Source of the DNA: Rhizobiaceae bacterium
Lineage (GTDB): Bacteria > Pseudomonadota > Alphaproteobacteria > Rhizobiales > Rhizobiaceae
Assembly (NCBI GenBank): GCA_019635695.1
Contig: JAHBYZ010000022.1
Coordinates: 1-51,888, forward strand
DNA: 51,888 nucleotides
Reading direction: 5' to 3'
Of this stretch, positions 1 through 8,424 are shown piece after piece. Under the pieces are notes generated by a model. It ran no database searches, had not been told where the DNA came from, and saw only the letters and a list, made by a program, of their open reading frames with translations. Within the stretch, counting starts at the first letter, position 1; every line of letters begins with the position of its first letter. The translations under genes were made by a program, and so were the position numbers.

Positions 1-151
1 TCCCTGTGTAGTGCGGATGTGCGATTGTGTTGCGGGCGGGAGACCGTTGGGTCCCTGGTCCTGAGACCGTGATCCGGCACGGGTCCCCGCCCGCTTCGAC
101 ACACCTGAACAGTTGCACGAGGCCGTTGCCGCGGACCTCGCATCACAGGGA
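1..151 (+). ncRNA. Candidate IS110 bridge RNA / structured leader
   Basis: In IS110-group elements a structured non-coding bridge RNA is transcribed from the non-coding end next to the recombinase and guides target and donor recognition. Here the leader is rich in pairing. Bases 1-8 (TCCCTGTG) are complementary to 144-151. Bases 32-40 (GCGGGCGGG) are complementary to 86-94 and enclose a 45-base internal region holding two copies of GAGACCGT (40-47 and 63-70). A third stem, CGAGG/CCTCG, pairs 118-122 with 136-140. This is inference from structure and position only; no promoter was identified and the 5' end may be off the window. Confidence 0.3.
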
Positions 152-159
152 CAGGCACT

Positions 160-1104
160 ATGACACTATCACCGACCTGGATAGGAATCGACGTTTCCAA
201 GGCATGGATCGACGTGGCTGATCCGAGTTGCGCCCGCATCGCTCGGATAGCCAACTGCCCCGCCGAACTGGCGCAACTCGCTGCCTCGCTGGCTGCGCGC
301 AACGAGGCCGCCATCTTCGAGGCGACCGGAACCTACGATACGGCGCTGCGCCATGCGCTGGCCACGGCAGGCGTGGCTCATGTGCGCGTCAATCCGCAGC
401 GCGCCCGCGATTTCGCCCGCGCCACGGGGCGGCTCGCAAAGACCGACGCGATCGACGCGGCGATGTTGGCCGAGATGGGGCGTGCGCTGCAGCCACAACC
501 CGATCCGCTCCCCGATCAGGAGCGCGAGAGACTGGTTCTGCTGACCCGTCGGCGCGACCAGCTCGTCGCCATGCGCATGCAGGAGAAGACACGCCGTGCC
601 GATGTGGGCGCCGATGCGGATGATGGCACCGTCGCCGTTGATCTCGACAGCCATATCGCATGGCTCGACGAGGCCGTCGCCAAGGTCGAGAAGACTATGC
701 GCCAGCTCCTCGACGCGTCTGCCTCACTGGCGAGCGCCGACGCGCTGGTGCGCTCGATGCCCGGCATCGGGCCTGTCACCTCAGCCGTCCTCATCGGTCT
801 GCTGCCCGAACTCGGCGTGCGTTCGGGCAAGCAGCTCGCGATGCTGGCTGGCCTGGCGCCGCTCAACAACGACAGCGGGGACAGACGCGGCCGGCGCACA
901 ATCCGTGGCGGCCGGCGCCGCGTCCGCCAGGCCCTCTATATGGCGGCTGTGGCCTCGCTGAAGACCAACTCGCCGCTCAAGGCATTCTACAACCGGCTGC
1001 GCAGCGCCGGCAAAGCTCCTAAAGCAGCGCTGATTGCCCTCGCCAGGAAGATGCTCACAACACTGAACGCCATGGCCAAAACCCAGACCGCGTTCAGGGC
1101 ATGA
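160..1104 (+). CDS. IS110-family transposase (DEDD recombinase)
   Basis: The 314-residue protein is the recombinase that mobilises the element. The N-terminal RuvC-like DEDD domain shows the first Asp in IGIDVSKAW (about residue 9), the Glu in IFEATGTYD, and the paired Asp residues in KTDAIDAAML. The C-terminal Tnp_IS110 (transposase_20) domain shows MPGIGPVTSAVLIG, a helix-hairpin-helix-like segment, followed by GLAPLNNDSG, whose Ser is the family's conserved candidate nucleophile, and RRGRRTIRGGRRRVRQALYMAA. Length is typical for full-length family members and there is no frameshift, so it looks intact. The ATG at 160 was chosen because the protein begins directly with the expected MTLSPTWIGIDVSK. 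Confidence 0.93.
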   Translation: MTLSPTWIGIDVSKAWIDVADPSCARIARIANCPAELAQLAASLAARNEAAIFEATGTYDTALRHALATAGVAHVRVNPQRARDFARATGRLAKTDAIDAAMLAEMGRALQPQPDPLPDQERERLVLLTRRRDQLVAMRMQEKTRRADVGADADDGTVAVDLDSHIAWLDEAVAKVEKTMRQLLDASASLASADALVRSMPGIGPVTSAVLIGLLPELGVRSGKQLAMLAGLAPLNNDSGDRRGRRTIRGGRRRVRQALYMAAVASLKTNSPLKAFYNRLRSAGKAPKAALIALARKMLTTLNAMAKTQTAFRA

Positions 1105-1180
1105 ACTACAGTTGCCGGCTCTCGCTTCGCTCGGCCGGGATGACGGTGGAGAGGTGGCGCCTCGCCTCGCCGTTACACGT

Positions 1181-1717
1181 TCAGAATTTCCCCAGTTCGT
1201 CCTTCCAGAACGCGCGCCAGCGGGCCACGTCGGCTTCCGCTCCAAGCTTCATGTGGGTGACGTTGAGCATGGTCTTGCCGTCGCCCTTCGGCTCGGCGGC
1301 GAGCTGGACGGTAGAGCCGTCGGCAAGGGTGGCGCGCCAGTAGCTGCGCTTGGGCGTGATGCTGGTGCGCGCGTCGGAGCCGACCGCTACGTCGCCTAGC
1401 GACTTCGCCGCGCCGAGATGGGCGGCGACGCGGGCGAACAGGCTGGTGCGGTCTTCGGCGACGGTGCGGTTGGCCGAGACCTCGAAGGCCCCGGAATTGC
1501 GCTGGCCGGGCTTGCGGCGGCCGATATGCTGTTCGAAGGCGACGGTGATCGACTGCGCCCACCATGGCGAGGCATCGCCGGTGGCGGCGACCTTTTCGGC
1601 GATCTGCGTGTGGGAGAGGTCGCGCGCGCCGATCCGTTCGAGGAAGGCGAGCCAGCCCGCCCAGTCGCGGCCGGTCTTGTCGCCGAAGGCGGCGGTGGAG
1701 ATGGGTTTTGTGGACAT
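1181..1717 (-). CDS. SRPBCC-like hypothetical protein
   Basis: This 178-residue cytoplasmic protein has two parts. A helical N-terminal segment (about 10-70) contains WWAQSITVAFEQHIG, a pattern often found joined to AHSA1/START-type domains. The C-terminal part (about 80-178) resembles an SRPBCC fold, with YWRATLADGSTVQ, TMLNVTHMKL and a terminal ARWRAFWKDEL helix. No enzyme activity can be assigned. The ATG at 1717 is preceded by a good Shine-Dalgarno sequence (AGGAGG); upstream codons in the same frame run into repeat DNA. It converges on the IS110 gene and is separated from the next minus-strand gene upstream by hairpin repeats. Confidence 0.7.
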   Translation of the reverse strand: MSTKPISTAAFGDKTGRDWAGWLAFLERIGARDLSHTQIAEKVAATGDASPWWAQSITVAFEQHIGRRKPGQRNSGAFEVSANRTVAEDRTSLFARVAAHLGAAKSLGDVAVGSDARTSITPKRSYWRATLADGSTVQLAAEPKGDGKTMLNVTHMKLGAEADVARWRAFWKDELGKF

Positions 1718-1744
1718 GGGCGGACACCTCCTGCACCGCGAAAA

Positions 1745-1882
1745 CACCCCCTCCACCATGCTTCGCATGGTCCCCCTCCCCCGTAAACGGGGGGCGGATC
1801 CTGAGTTGCGGCCGGCCGCGATGTGGTTCCTCCTCCGCGAAGCGGGGGAGGGGGACCGCCGAAGGCGGTGAAGGGGGTGTTG
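1745..1882. repeat. GC-rich mosaic intergenic hairpin repeat
   Basis: Four short hairpins are packed in about 130 bases between genes. They are ACCATGC/GCATGGT (1755-1771, loop TTC), CCCCCGT/ACGGGGG (1778-1793), CCTCCTCCGC/GCGGGGGAGG (1829-1851, loop GAA) and ACCGCC/GGCGGT (1855-1869, loop GAA), followed by a G-run. The last two hairpins and the G-run have the same layout as 15931-15972, so this is a dispersed element of the kind common between rhizobial genes. The region encodes nothing recognisable and may also act in termination or mRNA stability. Confidence 0.7.
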
Positions 1883-1957
1883 AAGGCGCGCGGGCAGAGA
1901 GGGAGCGGCCGGTCCGCCTTTGCCGCCCCCTCTCGCACCGGGTGGACTGGCCTCAGC

Positions 1958-3910
1958 CTACCCGATGATACGAAGGTTCGAGAGTTCGTCGGCGATTTTC
2001 TTGAAGATGTCGGCGAGCGTGCCGCCGGTGGCATTCCAGAACAGCTTGGCCGGCTTGGACGGATCGCTGGCGTCCTTGCGGAAGCGTGATTCCGACGCGC
2101 ATTTCTCCAGCGCGGCAAGCTGCGCGGCCTGCGCGGCGTTCGAGGAGGAAAGGTCGAGCGCGACCGTCATCACGATGACTCCGGCCGTCTTGGCGTTGCT
2201 GCAGACGGCATCCATCTGCTGGTTGAGCGCGGCCGTGTAGTTGGCATTGGAGTAGTCGAACGAGCCGAGGCCGGATGTGCCGGTGAGCAGACGGGTGGTC
2301 GTCTGCCCGTCCTGCGCGACCGCGGTGTAGCCATAGGCCGAATAGGTCGATTTCGCGCCGGCGGGATCGGAGAAGCCGAGCGAGGACGGCGTGTAGTAGG
2401 TGTTCTCGCCGTCGGTGAGCACGATGACGACCTTGTCGTTGCCGCGCTCGGTCTCGGGCCGGCCGCCGGTGAAGGGCGCCGTGCTCGAAACGGTTCGCCA
2501 GCCCCACGCGATGCCTTCCGGCACGTTGGTGGCGCCGTTCGGCCCCATGGCGTCTATAGCGCCCTTGATGCCGGCGATGCCGGTCTCGGTGGTGACGTCG
2601 GTGAGCTCGGTGATGGGCCGCGTCGTGCAGGAATAGTTGGGGCCGGTGCCCTGCGGCGAGGTCGCGCCGAACGGCCGCACCTCGTAATATTTGGCCATGT
2701 TTTTCTGGCGGGTCGAGCCGGACGACGATTCCGTGCCGTCGTTCCACCAGTTGTTGGCGGCCGAATAGTTGTCGGGGCTGTCGTCGGCCTCAGTCGCCCA
2801 GCGGTCGCCCGGCTCGTCCGGGGCGAACATAGGCACGAACAGCGTCTTGCCGTCGCCGAAGGCGATGCCGACGTCGGAGATGCCGGCGTCGGGCGCGGCG
2901 TCGTTGACGTTGAGCGGCCAGGGCCGCGCCTCGACGCAGCCCTGCCAGCTGGCATAGGGGCCGAGCGTGTTCTCGTAATAGCCGGTCTCGCGCCATTGGC
3001 CTGTGCGGCAGGTGCCGTTGCTGTAATAGCGCGTGCAGACATATTCGGTGCCGGTGGCCACCCACTCGCGGGATTCCACCTTCTGCATGTCCTGGTAGAG
3101 CGAGAAGCGGGTCAGCGGCTCGTTCTCGGCCGCGCCCCAGTCGCTGCCGCGCTTCTTCCAGATGCCGCCGGATTTTTCGGCTGTGCGGTTGCCGGTGAGC
3201 GTCGCCCAGTCGAAATTCTCGTGGTGGACCGGCGACAGCCCGAAGCCGTCCATCCACGACGCGCCGGCATTGTCGGGCCCGACATTGACCGAGCCGGCGA
3301 AGGGCACCAGCGAGAACTGGACCGGCCTGTCCACCTGCTTGATCTGCTGCGCCTGCAGCGCGATGGTGTCCACCAGCTGCTTGGCGGCGGTCTTGAGCAG
3401 CTCGATGCGCTTCTGGCCCGAGCCGGTGCCGGTGTAGTCCATCGAGCCCGAATTATCGAGCACGAGCGCGACCTCCAGCGTGTTCTTCATGCGGATTTCG
3501 GTCGAGGCGTTGAAGGCGATGTCGGTGCTGATCTCCTCGCCGCGCACGCTCTGAAACACCGGGAAGAACAGCGGCTGGTAGTGCAGCGTCGCCGACAGCT
3601 TGAGCGTGCCGCCGCCCGACTGGGTGGTCGGCAGCGTGACGTTGAGGGCAGTGGTTTCGGGCGGAACCGGGCCGAGATTGGCGACGAAGAAGTCGCGGGC
3701 GTAGGTCTTGACCGCCTCGTCGGAGGCGCCGGAGACGAGATGGCGCGCCGCCGCGATGCCTGCGGCGTCGAGCGCGTTCATGGTCGCCTGCTTCTGCCGG
3801 TTCATCTCGGCATAGTCGACGGCGATCGCCAGGCCGCCGAGCAGCGGCACCATGGCCGCCGCGACGGCGATGCCGTAGCTGCCGCCGCGGTCGCGAAAGA
3901 AGTTGCGCAT
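1958..3910 (-). CDS. TadG-like pilus-assembly protein with vWA domain (copy 1)
   Basis: The 650-residue protein is probably membrane-anchored and exported. A basic start and one hydrophobic segment (about residues 12-32, ending VDYAEMNRQK) match the N-terminal TadG/TadE-type anchor used with Flp/Tad pilus machinery. A von Willebrand factor A domain follows, with the metal-binding MIDAS motif LVLDNSGSMD (about 150-158) and the later IVLTDGEN strand. Six or more cysteines (in YVCTRYY, NGTCRTG, QGCVEA, YSCTTR, AVCSNA, EKCASE) are conserved in the next gene and suggest disulfides outside the cytoplasm. The start at MRNFFRDRGG was preferred because the longer frame adds residues unlike the family. 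No other tad genes are in the window. Confidence 0.8.
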   Translation of the reverse strand: MRNFFRDRGGSYGIAVAAAMVPLLGGLAIAVDYAEMNRQKQATMNALDAAGIAAARHLVSGASDEAVKTYARDFFVANLGPVPPETTALNVTLPTTQSGGGTLKLSATLHYQPLFFPVFQSVRGEEISTDIAFNASTEIRMKNTLEVALVLDNSGSMDYTGTGSGQKRIELLKTAAKQLVDTIALQAQQIKQVDRPVQFSLVPFAGSVNVGPDNAGASWMDGFGLSPVHHENFDWATLTGNRTAEKSGGIWKKRGSDWGAAENEPLTRFSLYQDMQKVESREWVATGTEYVCTRYYSNGTCRTGQWRETGYYENTLGPYASWQGCVEARPWPLNVNDAAPDAGISDVGIAFGDGKTLFVPMFAPDEPGDRWATEADDSPDNYSAANNWWNDGTESSSGSTRQKNMAKYYEVRPFGATSPQGTGPNYSCTTRPITELTDVTTETGIAGIKGAIDAMGPNGATNVPEGIAWGWRTVSSTAPFTGGRPETERGNDKVVIVLTDGENTYYTPSSLGFSDPAGAKSTYSAYGYTAVAQDGQTTTRLLTGTSGLGSFDYSNANYTAALNQQMDAVCSNAKTAGVIVMTVALDLSSSNAAQAAQLAALEKCASESRFRKDASDPSKPAKLFWNATGGTLADIFKKIADELSNLRIIG

Positions 3911-4029
3911 CTTGCCAAAGCCCCAAGCAGATGGGGCAGAGTGGCAGACGCGCGCTAAGGCGGCGTTCACGGATGGGTAAGAATTGTTGTCCTTTCGCTA
4001 AGGCGCTGTTTACCAGCCATGCCGTGGCC

Positions 4030-4062
4030 AAAGAAAAGGCCCGCCGCGCGGAGCGGCGGGCC
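4030..4062 (-). terminator. Rho-independent terminator of the copy-2 vWA gene
   Basis: Read on the minus strand, a perfect 10-bp GC stem (GGCCCGCCGC at 4038-4047 with its complement at 4053-4062, loop of five) is followed by TTTTCTTT (4037-4030). It lies 36 bases past the stop of the gene ending at 4098, so the two tandem vWA genes are probably separate transcription units. Confidence 0.85.
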
Positions 4063-4097
4063 AGGCCCTGGAGGATGGCCTTAGGATTCGGTCTGCG

Positions 4098-6065
4098 TCA
4101 GCTGGTGATGCGCAGGTTGGAAAGCTCGTCGGCGATTTCCTTGAAGGTCTGCTCGAGATTGGCGCCGGTGGTGTTCCAGAACAGCTTGGCCGGCTTCGAG
4201 GCGTCCGACGGATCGCGGCGGAAGCGCGAGTCCGAGGAACACGACTTCAGCCCTTCGATCTGCGCCTTCTGCGCCGTGTCGCTGGTCGACAGGTCGAGCG
4301 CCACCGTCATCACGATGACGCCCGCTGTCTTGGCGTTGCCGCAGGTCGCCGACATCTGCTGGTTCAGCGCCTTCGAGTAGTTGTCGTTGTCGTAGCCCGA
4401 CTTCGACACGTTGCTGTCGGTGCCCATGAACAGGCGGGTCGTAGTGCCGCCGCTCTGGGTGATGCCGGTGTAGCCGTAGGCCGAGTAGATCGACTTGAGA
4501 CCGGCATTGTCGGTCGAGCCGAGCGACGAGGGCGTGTAGTAGGTGTTCTCGCCGTCGGTCAGCACGATGACGATCTTGTCGACGCCGTTCTCGGTGTCCG
4601 GCCGGCCCTGATTGAAGGGCTCGCCGCCGGAAACCGTGCGCCAGCCCCAGGCGATGCCTTCCGGCACGTTGGTGCCGCCGCTCGGGTTCATGGCGTCGAT
4701 GGCCGCCTTGATAGCGGTCAGGCCGTCGGTCTTGGTGACGTCGGTGAGCGGTGTGATCGGATTTGTGGTGCAGCTGACGTTCGGGCCGTCGTCGCCCGCC
4801 GCGGCGCTGATCGCACCCTGGGGGGCGGCCTTGAAGTATTTCGGCATCGAACGCTGGCGCGCGAGATAAGTCGAGGTCCCGGTGCTCGTCGACGTGGTGT
4901 CGTCGTCCCACCAGCTGTTGTTCGAGCTCATGGTGCGCACGCTGCCGTTGCTCTGCGTGGTCCACCTGTTGCCGACTTCGTCGGGCCCGTACATCGGCAC
5001 GAAGAGGGTAGCCGGCGTACCGCTGACGGGCGCGGCGTCGGTCGTGTTGTAGGGCGACGGGCGCGTCTCCACGCAGCCCTTCCACGCGGCATAGGGCGCG
5101 TAGACCGGCACGTCCGAATAGACGTCGACCCAGCCCCAGCCGCGGCAGGTTCCGTTGCTGCGGTAGCCGCCCGTGCAGGTATAGTTGCTGCCGGTCTTGA
5201 CGCTCTGGGTGCCGGTGATGCGCTTCACGTCGTTGTACATGGTGAAGCGCGTGACCTTGGTGTTCTCCTCAGCACCCCACTCGGAGCCCTTCTTGTAATA
5301 GATGCCGCCGGACAGCTCGACGCGCTTGTTGCCCGTCATCGTCGTCCAGTCGAAGATCTCGTGGTGGACCGGCGAGCGGCCGTCGGTGTCCATCCACGAC
5401 GCGGTGGCATATTGCGGCCCGACATTCACCGAGGCCGCGAAAGGCACCAGCGAAAACTGCACAGGCTTGTCGACCTGCTTGATCTGGCCCGCGGTAGCGG
5501 CGAGCTGGTCGACCAGCTTCTTGGCCGCGTCGCGCAGCAGCACGATGCGTTTCTTGCCGGAACCCGAACCGTTGTAGTCCATGGAGCCGGAATTATCGAG
5601 GACGAGCGCGACCTCGAGCGAGTTCTTCAGCTGGACTTCCGCATAGGCGTTGAAGTCGAGCTTGGCGCCGGCCCCCTCGCTGTTGCTGCCGATCAGCGAG
5701 GTGAAGGCCGGCAGGAAGTAGGGGGCGTATTTGAGGTCCGCCGACAGCCGCACCGTGCCGCCGCCATGCTGCAGATTGTTCGGCAGCGTGACGTGCAGCG
5801 TGGCGTTGGCCGGATCGACGCCGCCCAGATTGGCCTTGAAGAAGTCCTGCGCGTAAGTCTTGAGCTGGGCCTCGGTGGCGCCTTCGAGGTAGCGGCGCGC
5901 GGTTGCCACGCCGGCCGCGTCGAGCGCGTTGAGCGTCAGCTGGCGCTGTCGCGACATCTCGGCGTAGTCGACCGCGAGCGCGAGCCCGCCCATGATCGGC
6001 ACGATCGCGGCGGCGGTCATCATCATAAAGTTGCCGCGCCTGTCAGCAAGGAAACGACGCAACAT
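4098..6065 (-). CDS. TadG-like pilus-assembly protein with vWA domain (copy 2)
   Basis: The 655-residue protein is a tandem paralogue of the downstream gene and aligns with it along its whole length. It has an N-terminal anchor (GNFMMMTAAAIVPIMGGLALAVDY is the equivalent region, within about residues 11-34), the MIDAS motif LVLDNSGSMD, IVIVLTDGEN and NTYYTPSSLG, the same cysteine positions, and the ending ADELSNLRI. The ATG at 6065 (MLRRFLADRRGN) was chosen: it has a GGGGTG sequence upstream and places the anchor where the paralogue has it; an ATG at 6104 in the same frame lacks a clear ribosome-binding site. Probable role is surface or periplasmic, in pilus or adhesion functions. Confidence 0.8.
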   Translation of the reverse strand: MLRRFLADRRGNFMMMTAAAIVPIMGGLALAVDYAEMSRQRQLTLNALDAAGVATARRYLEGATEAQLKTYAQDFFKANLGGVDPANATLHVTLPNNLQHGGGTVRLSADLKYAPYFLPAFTSLIGSNSEGAGAKLDFNAYAEVQLKNSLEVALVLDNSGSMDYNGSGSGKKRIVLLRDAAKKLVDQLAATAGQIKQVDKPVQFSLVPFAASVNVGPQYATASWMDTDGRSPVHHEIFDWTTMTGNKRVELSGGIYYKKGSEWGAEENTKVTRFTMYNDVKRITGTQSVKTGSNYTCTGGYRSNGTCRGWGWVDVYSDVPVYAPYAAWKGCVETRPSPYNTTDAAPVSGTPATLFVPMYGPDEVGNRWTTQSNGSVRTMSSNNSWWDDDTTSTSTGTSTYLARQRSMPKYFKAAPQGAISAAAGDDGPNVSCTTNPITPLTDVTKTDGLTAIKAAIDAMNPSGGTNVPEGIAWGWRTVSGGEPFNQGRPDTENGVDKIVIVLTDGENTYYTPSSLGSTDNAGLKSIYSAYGYTGITQSGGTTTRLFMGTDSNVSKSGYDNDNYSKALNQQMSATCGNAKTAGVIVMTVALDLSTSDTAQKAQIEGLKSCSSDSRFRRDPSDASKPAKLFWNTTGANLEQTFKEIADELSNLRITS

Positions 6066-6174
6066 TTCGGTCACCCCGGGAAAATCCAGTTCTTCAGGGT
6101 GCATGATGACAGGCAGAGTTTAAGGCCGGGTGTTACCGACCTTTCCAAACTTCGCTGCGTGGTAAACCCGGCGT

Positions 6175-7407
6175 TTACGTTCCGGTCATCGCCGCCTGGC
6201 GAGCGGCGGCCGAACGGATCCGGCGCGGCCCGGAGAAGCGCTCGCCGACCATCAGATCGATGCCGAGATCGATCAGCCCGACGGCGTCCTCGTCGCGCGA
6301 AACCGCCGTGGCGACCAGCGTGAGGCCGGCCTCGGCCGCCGCCGCAGCGATCTCCACGCCGGGCGCGCCGCGCCGGCGCGAGCGTTCACGGTCGAGCAGG
6401 CGGTTGGCGGCAACCTTGACGAAAGCGACGCCGCGCCGGGCGGCCGCTGCCGCGTCGCTGCCGCCCCCGTCCCAGTTCTCGGCGGCGAGACGAAACCCGG
6501 CAGAGGTGAGCAGGTCGAGGTGCTGGCGCGTCTCGCCACCGGCCGAAAGCAACGCGGCGGGAATGGAAAACACCAGCGAGGCGGTCAGCGGCTTGTGCAG
6601 CTGGGCCAGTTCCGCGATCGATCGCACCTCGTCGGCCGACGACAGCAGGGCCTCGGAGATGGCGACGTGGAACGGCATGCGTTCGGTGGCCGAGCCGAGC
6701 TGGCGCCGACCGGCAGCGATTGCCGCCCGCACCAGCGCCACCTCGAAGGCGGTCTGGTCGACGCCCGGTACAGACTGGGCGAGGCGGCGTATGTCGACGG
6801 CACGCCCCCCTTCGCCCGGCTCGACATGCATATGCACCTCGAAGGCGGCTGCGGCGCTCTGCGAAACGGAGATGATGGGCTGCAGGCTGACCTCGGCCTC
6901 GCCGGACGCCACGATGCGGGCGAGAGCGCGCTGGACGGCGTCATGCGATCCGGCTTCGGGCTCGCTGGACGGACGCTCGGGCGGCAGGCGCACCACCTGT
7001 GCCGCCTCGGCCGGAACGGGGCCCGGCTGCGGCTGTGCCACCGCTGGCGCAGCGGGTTCGACCGGCTGGGCGGCCCGCGCCGCGGCCTCGGTCAGCTCGC
7101 GGATTTCGTCGCCGATCTTGCGGTTGAGCTCGCCGATCGAAGCGGCGTCGCGCTCGCTGCGCGTCGACAGCTCACGCAGCGCCATCTCGATCGAGCGGGT
7201 GAAGCGGGTGAGCTCGGCCTGCGACTGGCGGGCGCGCCGCAGCGCCAGCACGGCGACGCCGAGCGCGGCCAGCGCAATCAGGCCCGCGAGCAGGGGAAGC
7301 ACGCTCGAACCTCCGCCCGCCGGCGCGGCACCCTGTGCCAGCGCGGCGCCGAGAATGGCGACCGTGACCACCGCCGCGAGGCCGGCGACCGTCCGCTTTC
7401 GACCCAT
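6175..7407 (-). CDS. Membrane-anchored protein with degenerate EAL domain
   Basis: The 410-residue protein begins with two hydrophobic segments (GLAAVVTVAILGAAL and SVLPLLAGLIALAALGVAVL), then a coiled-coil-like charged stretch (LTRFTRSIEMALRELSTR to about residue 125), a Pro/Ala-rich linker, and a C-terminal EAL-like fold (about 180-400). The fold is recognised from VSLQPIISV, the MPFHVAISEALLSS strand-helix and ALLSAGGETRQHLDLLTSAGFRLAAEN. The EAL signature itself is replaced by FEVHMHV, and the metal-binding acidic motifs are not visible. It is therefore probably a non-catalytic c-di-GMP sensor or structural protein rather than a phosphodiesterase. The ATG at 7407 has a GGAG upstream. Confidence 0.72.
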   Translation of the reverse strand: MGRKRTVAGLAAVVTVAILGAALAQGAAPAGGGSSVLPLLAGLIALAALGVAVLALRRARQSQAELTRFTRSIEMALRELSTRSERDAASIGELNRKIGDEIRELTEAAARAAQPVEPAAPAVAQPQPGPVPAEAAQVVRLPPERPSSEPEAGSHDAVQRALARIVASGEAEVSLQPIISVSQSAAAAFEVHMHVEPGEGGRAVDIRRLAQSVPGVDQTAFEVALVRAAIAAGRRQLGSATERMPFHVAISEALLSSADEVRSIAELAQLHKPLTASLVFSIPAALLSAGGETRQHLDLLTSAGFRLAAENWDGGGSDAAAAARRGVAFVKVAANRLLDRERSRRRGAPGVEIAAAAAEAGLTLVATAVSRDEDAVGLIDLGIDLMVGERFSGPRRIRSAAARQAAMTGT

Positions 7408-7565
7408 GGACTCCGTTACCCGTCGTCGGACCGCCCCTGTGGGCGATCTTTTCCACCTCGGGCGTTTTGCCACCCCGGTACGGTGCTGTTAAGCGAAAGC
7501 TGGTGACACGGTGAACACGTTCGGTTAATGCCGGGCGCCTCCGACGCACCGAGAACGACGACCAG

Positions 7566-8417
7566 ATGCCAGACGCGCCGGCGCTGCCAGCAAGCCTCGA
7601 CGAGATTTCGCAGCCTTACGACGCGATCCTCAGCGACGTGTGGGGCGTGATCCACAACGGCGTGGAGGCGCACCCCGCCGCCTGCGCTGCCCTGGTTCGC
7701 GCGCGGGCCGGCGGCAGAGCGGTCGTGCTGGTGACCAACGCGCCCCGTCCCGCGACGGTGATCGAGAGGCATCTGGCCCATCTCGGCGTGCCGCGCGAGG
7801 CCTGGGACCGCATCGTCAGTTCCGGAGATGTGACCCGGGCGCTGATCGCCGATGGCCCGCGGCGGATATTCCACATCGGGACCGACGCCGACCTGCCGCT
7901 CTATGACGGGCTGGATGTGGAGCTCGTCGAGGAATTCGAGGCGCAGGCGGTGGTGTGCACCGGCCTGTTCGACGACGAGAACGAGACGCCCGAAGATTAC
8001 GCGGAACTGTTGCGGCGGCTGCGGGCGCGCAATCTGCCCTTCGTGTGCGCCAATCCCGACATCGTGGTGGAGCGCGGCGACAGGCTGATCTGGTGCGCAG
8101 GCGCGCTGGCCCGCGACTACGGCCAGCTCGGCGGCCGCACGCTGATCGCCGGCAAGCCGTATCGCCCGATTTATGAGGCTGCTCTGGCGGCGGCGGCGGA
8201 CGTGCTCGGCCATGCGCCGAGGAAGGTGCTGGCGATCGGCGACGGCGCGCTGACCGACTTGAAGGGCGCCGCGCAGGCCGGCATCGACGCGCTGTTCGTC
8301 AGCGCCGGCATCCATGCTTCCGAATATGGCGCGCCTGAGCCGGATCCGGTGCTGCTCGCCGCGTTCCTGGCGCGCCACGGCCTGACGCCGCTGGCGGTCA
8401 TGCCGAAGCTGGCGTGA
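7566..8417 (+). CDS. HAD-superfamily class IIA hydrolase (TIGR01459 type)
   Basis: The 283-residue cytoplasmic protein belongs to the NagD-like HAD hydrolases. Motif I appears as ILSDVWGVIHNG (about residues 20-31), motif II as VLVTNAPRP, the class IIA Lys region as GKPYRPIYEAAL, and motif III/IV as VLAIGDGALTDLKGA with ALFVSAGIH after it. The first catalytic Asp is followed by VWG rather than DGVL, as is usual in this alphaproteobacterial subgroup. It precedes ribF by seven bases, an arrangement common in rhizobia that suggests co-transcription and perhaps a nucleotide or flavin-phosphate substrate. The substrate is not known from sequence. Confidence 0.88.
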   Translation: MPDAPALPASLDEISQPYDAILSDVWGVIHNGVEAHPAACAALVRARAGGRAVVLVTNAPRPATVIERHLAHLGVPREAWDRIVSSGDVTRALIADGPRRIFHIGTDADLPLYDGLDVELVEEFEAQAVVCTGLFDDENETPEDYAELLRRLRARNLPFVCANPDIVVERGDRLIWCAGALARDYGQLGGRTLIAGKPYRPIYEAALAAAADVLGHAPRKVLAIGDGALTDLKGAAQAGIDALFVSAGIHASEYGAPEPDPVLLAAFLARHGLTPLAVMPKLA

Positions 8418-8424
8418 GGGCGCG

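Larger units (their letters stand above)
1..1104 (+). mobile_element. IS110-family insertion sequence (minimal extent, ends not resolved)
   Basis: The single recombinase gene plus its 159-base leader form the recognisable part of an IS110-group element. Elements of this family usually lack long terminal inverted repeats and do not create obvious target duplications, so the borders cannot be set by eye. The left end may lie outside the window, and the right end probably lies between the recombinase stop and the convergent gene that ends at 1181. No second copy is present in the window. Confidence 0.75.

Noticed and set aside
8418..8424. FMN riboswitch before ribF
   Set aside because: Only seven bases separate the HAD gene stop from the ribF start, so no aptamer fits.
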